DNA from: Celeribacter indicus
Lineage (GTDB): Bacteria; Pseudomonadota; Alphaproteobacteria; Rhodobacterales; Rhodobacteraceae
NCBI RefSeq assembly: GCF_000819565.1
Contig: NZ_CP004393.1
Coordinates: forward strand, 930,001 to 994,000
Reading direction: 5' to 3'
DNA: 64,000 nt
Translations under genes and position numbers: made by a program
Notes under the pieces: generated by a model
The model's database searches: none
What the model was told of the DNA's origin: nothing
Seen by the model: the letters and a program-made list of their open reading frames with translations, nothing else
Part shown: positions 46,853-54,340 of the stretch, piece after piece
Position numbering within the stretch: position 1 is the stretch's first letter
Layout: each line of letters starts with the position of its first letter

Positions 46853-47619
46853 CCATGATCACGTCCTGCACCCGTCAGGTGATCGGGAGATGCGGCGGAG
46901 GCCGTCGCATCCTCCTCTTCCTTCTTTCCGGCCTGCTGACGTTCACCGCCGCAGCGCCGCAGGGTTTTGCGCAGACCGATCCGCCGTACCGTGCAGCCGC
47001 AGCACATCCGCAGGGCGCGCATATCGCCGAGGCCGCGCAGCGTTTCGGCATCCCGGCGGCCTGGATCATCGCGGTGATGCGGGTCGAGAGCGCGGGCGAT
47101 CTGCGCGCGCTTTCCGCTGCCGGGGCAATGGGCCTGATGCAGGTCATGCCCGAGACCTGGGCGGAGCTGCGTATCCGTCATGGCCTCGGTGACGATCCCT
47201 ATGAGCCGCGCGACAACATCCTCGCAGGCACCGCCTATCTGCGCGAGATGTGGGATCGCTACGGCAATGTCGCGGCGATGCTGGCGGCCTATAATGCCGG
47301 TCCCGGTCGCTATGACGAATACCTCTCGGACGCGCGCGTGCTTCCGGCCGAGACCCGCAGCTATGTCGCAGTGCTGACGCCGATCCTGCTCGGTGAAGAC
47401 CCTGCGGCTGGTGGATCGGCTGTCGCACCACCGCCCGACTGGCGCGAGGCGGCGATCTTCGTGGCGCAGCAGATCGGTGCTTCCACTGCCGATCCCGCCG
47501 CCCTCGACCGCACGCCGGACGATGCCCCTGCGCTCCTTCCGGCAGCACCAGAAGCTCTCACTGCATTGCAGCCGGAGGGCCTCTTCGTGCCGCGCGCAGC
47601 CCATGGACCTCAGCCATGA
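46849..47619 (+). CDS. Lytic transglycosylase (conjugation peptidoglycan hydrolase), 256 aa
   Basis: An SLT-domain protein: WIIAVMRVESAGD (catalytic Glu80), SAAGAMGLMQVMPETWAELR, DNILAGTAYLREMWDRYGN and AMLAAYNAGPGRYDEYL. An N-terminal signal peptide or membrane anchor is present (ILLFLLSGLLTFTAAAPQGFAQ). It opens local holes in the cell wall for the conjugation machine. A GTG start is coupled to DUF736; an ATG two codons later is the alternative. Confidence 0.9.
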   Translation: MTMITSCTRQVIGRCGGGRRILLFLLSGLLTFTAAAPQGFAQTDPPYRAAAAHPQGAHIAEAAQRFGIPAAWIIAVMRVESAGDLRALSAAGAMGLMQVMPETWAELRIRHGLGDDPYEPRDNILAGTAYLREMWDRYGNVAAMLAAYNAGPGRYDEYLSDARVLPAETRSYVAVLTPILLGEDPAAGGSAVAPPPDWREAAIFVAQQIGASTADPAALDRTPDDAPALLPAAPEALTALQPEGLFVPRAAHGPQP

Positions 47620-47862
47620 GCCAGTTGGGCACATATCGCATGGCATCGGGCGCTGGCGTGCTGTGGAGGGGGCAGAGCGTGGCGGCAGGCACGACGACCG
47701 AAGGATGGCGAGATAAAAAGGCGCACGGTGCGCAACGGTCGGGCTGTTGTTTTTGCAGGGATTTCTGGTGCGTTCCGCACCGTGCGGCGCTGGCGCGCAC
47801 CGTGCGCTTCGCCGCCACCTCTCTGATTTTATTCTCTGTTTCGCACTGTGCGGGCTTGATCC
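47620..47862. promoter_or_regulatory. Relaxase promoter/oriT candidate with four CGCAC-N-GTGCG palindromes
   Basis: Four odd-centred palindromes with the same arms occur at 47722-47732, 47776-47786, 47796-47806 and 47842-47852; centre bases are G, C, C and T, and the first and third extend to 13 bp (GCGCAC-N-GTGCGC). They lie between AT-rich patches (TTGTTTTTGC, ATTTTATTCTCTGTTT) and end 10 bases before the relaxase ATG. They could be repressor operators or part of oriT. The open frame across it (47616-47873) is not used. Confidence 0.6.
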
Positions 47863-49602
47863 ATGGCCGATGACAGCGAATTCCGTATCCGGCCCGGGCG
47901 CATTCGCTCGACCCGCGCGCAGCAGGCGCGGCCCTTTATCGCCCAGGCGCTGGCGGCCGCGCAGAAGGCTGGTGGGCGGGTTTCGCGCTCGGGCAAGGTC
48001 ACCTCTGGCAACCGTTCGCGCTTTGGCCGGGGACAACGCGCCAGCATTCAGGCCAATCGCATGCTGACCGGGCGGTCGCGCAATGTCGTCATCAAGACCC
48101 GCGTCGTCCGCCATACGGCGCGCTCTGCACCTCTCGCTGCGCATCTGAACTATCTCGGACGTGACGGTGTAACCCGTGACGGGGAGAAGGCGCATCTCTT
48201 CGGCCCCGAGGGGGATGACATGGACGCTCGCGCTTTTGCGGAACGCTGCAAGGATGACCGCCACCATTTCCGCTTCATCGTCTCGCCAGAGGATGCGGTC
48301 GAGATGATCGACCTGCGCGAACATGCCCGCGAGTTGATGGCGCAGATGGAGAAGGACCTCGGCACGAAGCTCGACTGGGTCGCGGTGGATCACTGGAACA
48401 CCGACAACCCGCATACCCATATCATCCTGCGCGGCCGAACGGATGACGGCCAGGACCTGGTGATCTCGCGGGATTACATCAAGGAGGGGATGCGTGCCCG
48501 CGCTCAGGATCTCGTCACGCAGGAACTTGGCCAGCGCAGCGACCTTGAGATTCACCACAACCTGGAACGGCAGGTCGAGGCGGAGCGCTGGACCCAAATC
48601 GATCGGCAGCTTGTCCGTGATGCGGGGAAATCGGGCATCGTGGACCTCGCGCCGCACGCTGACCGCCCGCAGGACGCGTTCCACACGCTGAAGGTCGGTC
48701 GGCTCCGCACCCTCGAAGTGCTCGGGGTTGCCGACCAGATCGGCCCTGCGCAATGGGCGATTAGGCCCGAGGCCGAGACGGTGCTGCGCGAACTCGGCGA
48801 GCGCGGTGACATCATCAAGCGGATGCACCGCGCCCTGACCGAACGGGGCATTGAGCGCGGCTCTGGCAGCTATGTCCTTGCCGGTGAAAGCCTCGACGTT
48901 CCCGTCATCGGCCGTCTGGTTGAGCGCGGCCTCGATGACGAGTTGAAAGGCACGGCCTATGCCGTCGTCGACGGCGTGGACGGGCGCAGTCATCACATCA
49001 GGCTTTCGCATCTGGATGCCGCCGGCGACAGCCCGCCGGGTTCCATCGTCGAGCTGCGCGCCTGGGAAGATGGGCAGGGCACGCGCCGCGTGGCGCTCGC
49101 CGTTCGTTCCGATCTCGATCTCGGCGCACAGGTCGGGGCTTCGGGCGCGACCTGGCTCGACCGGCAGGCCATCACCAAGGATCCGATTGCGCTGTCGGAG
49201 AGTGGCTTCGGCGGCGAAGTCCGTCAGGCGATGGATGACCGCGCCGAGACCCTGATCGGAGAGGGCCTGGCCGAGCGGCAGGGTGGGCGCGTCGTCTTTG
49301 CCCGTCGTCTACTGACCACCCTGCGCCAGCGCGAAGTCGATGCCCTTGGGGAAAAGCTCGCGGCCGAGACCGCCATGCCGTTCAACCGGGCCGGAAACGG
49401 GGAATATGTCTCCGGCAGCTATCGCCAGCGGTTCACGCTCGCCTCCGGTCGTTTCGCCATGATCGATGATGGCCTCGGCTTCCAGCTCGTCCCCTGGTCA
49501 CCCTCTCTCGACAAACAGCTCGGTCGTCCTGTCTCCGGCGTCGCCCGCGACGATGGCGGGGTCGATTGGGACTTCGGTCGCAAGCGCGGCCTCGGCCTCT
49601 GA
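47863..49602 (+). CDS. VirD2-like relaxase with DUF3363 domain, 579 aa
   Basis: The mobilisation nuclease that nicks oriT and leads the strand into the recipient. HWNTDNPHTHIILRG gives the HUH-type metal site (His177, His184, His186). A candidate catalytic Tyr97 lies in AHLNYLGRDG. The C-terminal half is the DUF3363 domain (LAGESLDVPVIGRLVERGLD...PWSPSLDKQLGR). The N-terminus is very basic. The ATG follows four palindromes, and the gene leads into traG 26 bases downstream. Confidence 0.9.
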   Translation: MADDSEFRIRPGRIRSTRAQQARPFIAQALAAAQKAGGRVSRSGKVTSGNRSRFGRGQRASIQANRMLTGRSRNVVIKTRVVRHTARSAPLAAHLNYLGRDGVTRDGEKAHLFGPEGDDMDARAFAERCKDDRHHFRFIVSPEDAVEMIDLREHARELMAQMEKDLGTKLDWVAVDHWNTDNPHTHIILRGRTDDGQDLVISRDYIKEGMRARAQDLVTQELGQRSDLEIHHNLERQVEAERWTQIDRQLVRDAGKSGIVDLAPHADRPQDAFHTLKVGRLRTLEVLGVADQIGPAQWAIRPEAETVLRELGERGDIIKRMHRALTERGIERGSGSYVLAGESLDVPVIGRLVERGLDDELKGTAYAVVDGVDGRSHHIRLSHLDAAGDSPPGSIVELRAWEDGQGTRRVALAVRSDLDLGAQVGASGATWLDRQAITKDPIALSESGFGGEVRQAMDDRAETLIGEGLAERQGGRVVFARRLLTTLRQREVDALGEKLAAETAMPFNRAGNGEYVSGSYRQRFTLASGRFAMIDDGLGFQLVPWSPSLDKQLGRPVSGVARDDGGVDWDFGRKRGLGL

Positions 49603-49627
49603 CAGCACCCGGAAAGGAACACCGCCC

Positions 49628-51613
49628 ATGTCCGCCACAAAAATTCTCTGGGGACAGATCTCCATCGTCTTCCTGATCATCCTCGCCACCGCTTGGGGCG
49701 CCACGCAATATGTGGCCTGGAGCCTCGGCTATCAGCCGCAGCTTGGCCCGCCCTGGTTCGAGCTCTTCGGCACGCCGATCTATTATCCGCCGGCGATCTT
49801 CTGGTGGTGGTATTTCTATGAGGCCTATGCGCCGCCGATTTTCACCAAAGGCGGCCTCATCGCCGCATCGGGTGGCTTCATCGCCATCGCCGTCGCGATC
49901 GGCATGTCGGTCTGGCGGGCGCGCGAAGCAAAGAACGTTGCAACCTACGGCTCGGCGCGCTGGGCGGAAAGGCCAGAGATCAAGGCGGCGGGCCTGCTCG
50001 ATCCCGATGGTGTCGTGCTCGGCCGGTACGAGCAGGACTATCTGCGCCATGATGGGCCGGAGCATGTGCTGTGTTTCGCGCCGACCAGATCGGGCAAGGG
50101 TGTTGGTCTGGTGGTGCCCTCCCTCCTGACCTGGCCCGGCTCAGCCATCGTTCATGACATCAAGGGCGAGAACTGGCAGCTCACCTCGGGGTTCCGGGCA
50201 TGCCATGGTCGCGTGTTGCTCTTCGATCCAACCAATCCGAAATCCTCTGCCTACAATCCGCTGCTCGAGGTGCGCCGCGGCGAATGGGAGGTGCGGGACG
50301 TCCAGAACATCGCCGATATCCTGGTCGATCCCGAGGGCAGCCTCGACAAACGGAACCACTGGGAGAAGACCAGTCATTCCCTGCTGGTCGGCGCGATCCT
50401 GCATGTCCTCTATGCCGAGCCCGACAAAACGCTGGCAGGCGTTGCCAACTTCCTCTCCGATCCGAAACGTCCGGTGGAGTCCACACTGCGCGCGATGATG
50501 AAGACACTGCATCTGGGCGAGGCCGGTCCGCATCCGGTCGTCGCCAGCGCGGCGCGCGAGTTGCGCAACAAATCCGAGAACGAAAGATCAGGCGTCTTGT
50601 CGACCGCCATGTCCTTCCTTGGCCTTTACCGCGATCCGGTGGTGGCTGAGGTCACGCGCCGCTGTGACTGGCGCATCAGCGATATCGTCGGCGGGGAAAA
50701 ACCGGCCACCCTTTACCTCGTGGTACCGCCATCCGACATCAACCGCACCAAGCCGCTGATGCGGTTGCTTCTGAACCAGGTTGGGCGGCGGCTGACCGAG
50801 GACCTACAGGCCAATGCCGGGCGGCATCGGCTTCTGATGATGCTCGATGAGTTTCCGGCCCTCGGGCGGCTGGATTTCTTCGAGACCGCCTTGGCCTTCA
50901 TGGCGGGCTATGGCCTCAAGAGCTTCCTGATCGCGCAGTCGCTGAACCAGATCGAGAAAGCCTATGGGCCGAACAATTCGATCCTCGACAACTGCCATGT
51001 GCGGGTGAGCTTTGCGACGAATGACGAACGCACCGCGAAGCGGGTCTCCGACGCCCTCGGGACCGCGACCGAGATGAAGGCGATGAAGAACTATGCCGGG
51101 CACCGGCTGTCGCCCTGGCTCGGCCATCTGATGGTGTCTCGGTCCGAGACTGCCCGCCAGTTGCTCACGCCCGGCGAGATCATGCAACTGCCCCCGAACG
51201 AAGAGATCGTCATGGTCGCGGGCATCCCGCCGATCAAGGCAAAGAAGGCGCGCTACTTCGAGGATGCGCGCTTCCGCGAGCGCCTGTTGCCGCCGCCAGC
51301 GCTGACCCATCCGGCGGATACGCGCGCCGATGACTGGACCTCGCTCCCGATCCCGGCTCCACTGGAGGGAGAAAGGGACGCTGGGGCAGGGGATGCCGAG
51401 GATGAAGATCCGACGGAATCCGAGCGCAGGCTGCAACCCGAACTCAACCGCGTGAAGCCGGTCGAGAAGAAAAAGCCCATCGAGAACGAGTTCGAGGCCG
51501 GCCTCGGCGATGATGTGGACGAGGAGGCGGTCCAGAACCGGCGCATGGTCCGCCATGTCCAGAGTATCGCCCGGCAGATCTCGATGGACCCTAATGATGG
51601 CATGGACCTCTAG
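49628..51613 (+). CDS. traG: TraG/VirD4 coupling protein, 661 aa
   Basis: The type IV coupling ATPase that brings the relaxosome to the Trb channel. Two membrane segments are near 10-30 and 77-95. Walker A is APTRSGKG (151-158) and Walker B LLMMLDEFPALG (about 402-413); ARELRNKSENERSGVLSTAMSFLGLY is typical of TraG. The acidic C-terminal tail is variable. The start is the ATG after AAAGGAACACCGCCC, not the longer frame from 49466 that overlaps the relaxase. Confidence 0.94.
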   Translation: MSATKILWGQISIVFLIILATAWGATQYVAWSLGYQPQLGPPWFELFGTPIYYPPAIFWWWYFYEAYAPPIFTKGGLIAASGGFIAIAVAIGMSVWRAREAKNVATYGSARWAERPEIKAAGLLDPDGVVLGRYEQDYLRHDGPEHVLCFAPTRSGKGVGLVVPSLLTWPGSAIVHDIKGENWQLTSGFRACHGRVLLFDPTNPKSSAYNPLLEVRRGEWEVRDVQNIADILVDPEGSLDKRNHWEKTSHSLLVGAILHVLYAEPDKTLAGVANFLSDPKRPVESTLRAMMKTLHLGEAGPHPVVASAARELRNKSENERSGVLSTAMSFLGLYRDPVVAEVTRRCDWRISDIVGGEKPATLYLVVPPSDINRTKPLMRLLLNQVGRRLTEDLQANAGRHRLLMMLDEFPALGRLDFFETALAFMAGYGLKSFLIAQSLNQIEKAYGPNNSILDNCHVRVSFATNDERTAKRVSDALGTATEMKAMKNYAGHRLSPWLGHLMVSRSETARQLLTPGEIMQLPPNEEIVMVAGIPPIKAKKARYFEDARFRERLLPPPALTHPADTRADDWTSLPIPAPLEGERDAGAGDAEDEDPTESERRLQPELNRVKPVEKKKPIENEFEAGLGDDVDEEAVQNRRMVRHVQSIARQISMDPNDGMDL

Positions 51614-51617
51614 AACC

Positions 51618-52049
51618 ATGGCCAGCCGTTTAAAAAAGCGAAAGTTCACCGTCTATCTCGACCCGGAGGTCGAGAAATCCTTGGCGGAGTTTGCCGCGCG
51701 CCGGGATCGGTCGCAGTCGATGATCGCCGAGGCCGCCATCGCATCTTTCCTCTCCCCCGATGACGCTGAGCGGCGGGAGGCCATCCTCGCCAAACGCCTC
51801 GACCAGATGGATCGTCGTCTCACACGCGTCGAACGGGATATCGGCATCTCGGTCGAAACCATGGCGGTGTTCATCCGCTTCTGGCTCGCGACGACGCCGT
51901 CCTTGCCCGAACCTGCTGCGAAGGCCGCCCGCGCGAAGGTCGGTGAGCGCTATGAGGCGTTCATCACGGCCCTCGGGCGGCGGCTTGCCCAAGGGCCAAC
52001 GCTCCGGCAGGAGGTCGCAGAGGATGTTGACCCGGAGGGTGACGGCTAA
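51618..52049 (+). CDS. CopG-like ribbon-helix-helix regulator, 143 aa
   Basis: KKRKFTVYLDPEVEKSLAEFAARRDRSQSMIAEAAIASFL is a ribbon-helix-helix, extended by a helical C-terminal region. On related elements this gene separates traG from trbB and is thought to regulate transfer. It starts 4 bases after traG with an ATG. The CGCAC-N-GTGCG palindromes upstream of the relaxase are possible targets. Confidence 0.88.
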   Translation: MASRLKKRKFTVYLDPEVEKSLAEFAARRDRSQSMIAEAAIASFLSPDDAERREAILAKRLDQMDRRLTRVERDIGISVETMAVFIRFWLATTPSLPEPAAKAARAKVGERYEAFITALGRRLAQGPTLRQEVAEDVDPEGDG

Positions 52050-52058
52050 TAGCTGGCA

Positions 52059-52514
52059 TCAGGGTGCGGCGTCCCGAAGCCATTTCACATAGGGTTCGAC
52101 GTAGCTTCCAAATCCCTGCGCTGATTTGGCGAAGGCATCATAACCGGTCGCCACGATCACGATGATTCCGCAAGCAATCAAGGCTCGCGGCAAAAATATC
52201 GCCAACACGCGTTTCCAGCCTGTCTTGTCTCTGTGACGATACTCGTGGCTGCCGAGTATCGACGCCATCATTGCTGCGACCAGCAGGGCCGTGATGAACA
52301 GAAAAAGACCAATTAACAGGACCATCACGCCCCACATTGCGCTTCCAAGCTGAGGGAAGTCTTTTGCGCGCAGTGAGAAGTCAAATGCGAAGCCGATCCC
52401 GAGAAAAGGCGCGGCCGCCAGAGCGAGTAATTGTACCCTCCATACGGCCAGCCGGTCGCTCCAATGCTCAGGGCGGTCAGGATGGTCGGTTTTGCTATCT
52501 TCTTTCCGGGTCAT
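52059..52514 (-). CDS. Hypothetical membrane protein inserted in the transfer operon, 151 aa
   Basis: MTRKEDSKTDHPDRPEHWSD is a hydrophilic start, followed by three hydrophobic segments (LLALAAAPFLGIGFAF, MWGVMVLLIGLFLFITALLVAAMM and LIACGIIVIVATGY). The start is an ATG after GAGAGGC. It runs against the direction of copG and trbB and breaks the usual copG-trbB adjacency, so it is probably a later insertion. No family recognised. Confidence 0.7.
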   Translation of the reverse strand: MTRKEDSKTDHPDRPEHWSDRLAVWRVQLLALAAAPFLGIGFAFDFSLRAKDFPQLGSAMWGVMVLLIGLFLFITALLVAAMMASILGSHEYRHRDKTGWKRVLAIFLPRALIACGIIVIVATGYDAFAKSAQGFGSYVEPYVKWLRDAAP

Positions 52515-52685
52515 GTTCTGCCTCTCATGTTTTGTAATCAGGACGCAAAACGTGTCACCGATCCCGCCCGGCTGCCATATGCGATTGGCCCACCGCCGTT
52601 CTCCTGTATTTGCACGCCACGCTACGACGCCCACCGAATCTTGTTGAAACGACCTGTTTTGGGTCTCTTTTAGTCATCCCCATCC

Positions 52686-52707
52686 GGGGAGTGTCTCCAG
52701 CCTCCCC
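52686..52707 (+). promoter_or_regulatory. Hairpin in the trbB leader
   Basis: GGGGAG/CTCCCC (6 bp, loop TGTCTCCAGC) lies about 18 bases before the trbB ATG, between the backward membrane gene and the trb operon. The trb promoter should be in 52515-52724. It fits the general habit of hairpin leaders in this element. Confidence 0.4.
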
Positions 52708-52724
52708 GGTGGAACGGGGACGAG

Positions 52725-53723
52725 ATGGCAGGCAATATTCACAAACAGGCAGTGGTGGACCGCGGCGCGCGCATGCTCCGGACGGCGCTCGGGCCTGCCA
52801 TCTCAACCTTTCTGCAAGATCCCTCCGTGGTCGAGGTCATGCTGAACCCGGACGGCCGGATCTGGGTGGATCGGCTGTCCGAAGGGCTGGCCGATACGGG
52901 GGAGGTGCTGTCGCCTGCCGATGGAGAACGCATCGTGCGGCTGGTGGCCCACCATGTTGGCGTCGAAGTCCATGCCCGCAGCCCGCGAGTATCGGCTGAA
53001 CTGCCGGAAACAGGTGAGCGCTTCGAGGGTCTGCTGCCACCTGTCGTGGCCGCACCGGCCTTCGCGATCCGCAAACCCGCTGTCGCCGTCTTCACCCTGG
53101 ATGACTATGTGGCCGCTGGCATCATGACCGCCGTTCATGCCGGAGCTCTTCGCCGCGCGGTCGCAGCCCGCGCCAATATCCTGGTGGCAGGCGGCACCTC
53201 GACCGGCAAGACCACTCTGACCAATGCTCTGCTTGCGGAGGTCGCGAAGACCCAGGACCGTGTGGTCATCATCGAGGATACGCGCGAGTTGCAATGCGCC
53301 GCGCCGAACCTCGTCGCCATGCGCACCAAAGACGGCGTTGCCTCTCTGTCCGAACTGGTTCGGGCCTCTCTGCGCCTGCGCCCGGATCGTATTCCCGTTG
53401 GCGAGGTAAGGGGAGCCGAGGCTCTCGACCTCCTCAAGGCCTGGGGCACCGGCCATCCCGGCGGGATCGGCACCATCCATGCGGGTTCTGGCATCGGCGC
53501 GCTGCGCCGCCTCGAACAACTCATCCAGGAAGCCGTTGTCACCGTGCCGCGTGCTCTGATCGCCGAGACCATCGACCTTGTGGTCGTTCTCTCCGGTCGC
53601 GGCTCTGCCCGCCGGCTTGCGGAGCTCGCCTCGGTCGAGGGTCTCGGCCCTGACGGCGACTACCGGATTTCCCCCGCCTTTTCCGATTCCGCCACCCCTC
53701 CCAATACAGGAGACTCTCAATGA
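52725..53723 (+). CDS. trbB: TrbB, VirB11-like conjugation ATPase, 332 aa
   Basis: A secretion ATPase of the VirB11/PulE family that powers the mating channel: [11 protein letters not shown] (Walker A, about 154-164), [10 protein letters not shown] (Asp box), [21 protein letters not shown] (Walker B region) and [11 protein letters not shown] (His box). First gene of the trb operon; its stop overlaps trbC as ATGA. Confidence 0.95.
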   Translation: MAGNIHKQAVVDRGARMLRTALGPAISTFLQDPSVVEVMLNPDGRIWVDRLSEGLADTGEVLSPADGERIVRLVAHHVGVEVHARSPRVSAELPETGERFEGLLPPVVAAPAFAIRKPAVAVFTLDDYVAAGIMTAVHAGALRRAVAARANILVAGGTSTGKTTLTNALLAEVAKTQDRVVIIEDTRELQCAAPNLVAMRTKDGVASLSELVRASLRLRPDRIPVGEVRGAEALDLLKAWGTGHPGGIGTIHAGSGIGALRRLEQLIQEAVVTVPRALIAETIDLVVVLSGRGSARRLAELASVEGLGPDGDYRISPAFSDSATPPNTGDSQ

Positions 53724-54049
53724 TCCGTCGTGCCTTCCGTATCCGCCAGCATGTCGCAACTGCGGCCACCTTCGCCTGGGCGAGCCTGATGACCTCCCCG
53801 GCCTTTGCCGCAGGGTCTTCCATGCCCTGGGAAGCCCCGTTGCAGTCGATCCTGCAATCTGTCGAAGGGCCGGTTGCCAAGATCGTGGCGGTGATCATCA
53901 TCATCGTCACTGGCCTGACGCTGGCTTTTGGCGACACCGGCGGCGGCTTCCGGCGGCTGATCCAGATCGTCTTCGGTATCTCTATCGCCTTCGCTGCCAG
54001 TTCCTTCTTCCTCAGCTTCTTCAGTTTCGGTGGCGGGGCGCTGATCTGA
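53720..54049 (+). CDS. trbC: TrbC, conjugative pilin (VirB2-like), 109 aa
   Basis: A prepilin with an N-terminal signal region ending near AFAAGSSMPW and two hydrophobic helices (AKIVAVIIIIVTGLTLAFG and LIQIVFGISIAFAASSFFLSF). In RP4 the mature pilin is cyclised by TraF, whose homologue is encoded upstream. Stop overlaps trbD as TGATG. Confidence 0.92.
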   Translation: MIRRAFRIRQHVATAATFAWASLMTSPAFAAGSSMPWEAPLQSILQSVEGPVAKIVAVIIIIVTGLTLAFGDTGGGFRRLIQIVFGISIAFAASSFFLSFFSFGGGALI

Positions 54050-54330
54050 TGGGGGGCAGTTTCGAGGCCCTCGACGCGGTGCCGGGATTCAGCGTCCCGG
54101 TTCACCGCGCCCTGACCGAGCCGATTCTGCTCGGTGGCGCGCCGCGCTCTGTTGCCATCCTGAATGGCACGCTGGCCGGCGCGGTCGGCCTCGGCTTGCA
54201 GCTCTGGCTCCTCGGCATCCTGATCTGGGCAGTAGGCCATGTCGCAGCGGTCTGGGCTGCCAAGCGTGATCCGCTCTTCGTCGAGGTCGCACGTCGTCAT
54301 CTGCGCATCCCCGGCCATCTCTCGGTGTGA
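54049..54330 (+). CDS. trbD: TrbD, VirB3-like membrane protein, 93 aa
   Basis: VPVHRALTEPILLGGAPRSVAILNGTLAGAVGLGLQLWLLGILIW is the VirB3/TrbD pattern, with one membrane hairpin. It recruits or anchors TrbE at the inner membrane. The ATG at 54049 shares a base with the trbC stop; the longer frame is a shadow. Confidence 0.92.
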   Translation: MGGSFEALDAVPGFSVPVHRALTEPILLGGAPRSVAILNGTLAGAVGLGLQLWLLGILIWAVGHVAAVWAAKRDPLFVEVARRHLRIPGHLSV

Positions 54331-54340
54331 GGCATTCGCC

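Noticed and set aside
47616..47873. 85-aa plus-strand frame between the transglycosylase and relaxase genes
   Set aside because: Its sequence is composed largely of the palindromic repeats, it overlaps the relaxase start and shows no conserved pattern; a regulatory or oriT region is more likely.
46642..49011. 789-aa minus-strand frame
   Set aside because: Shadow of DUF736, transglycosylase and relaxase genes, and it crosses the palindrome region.
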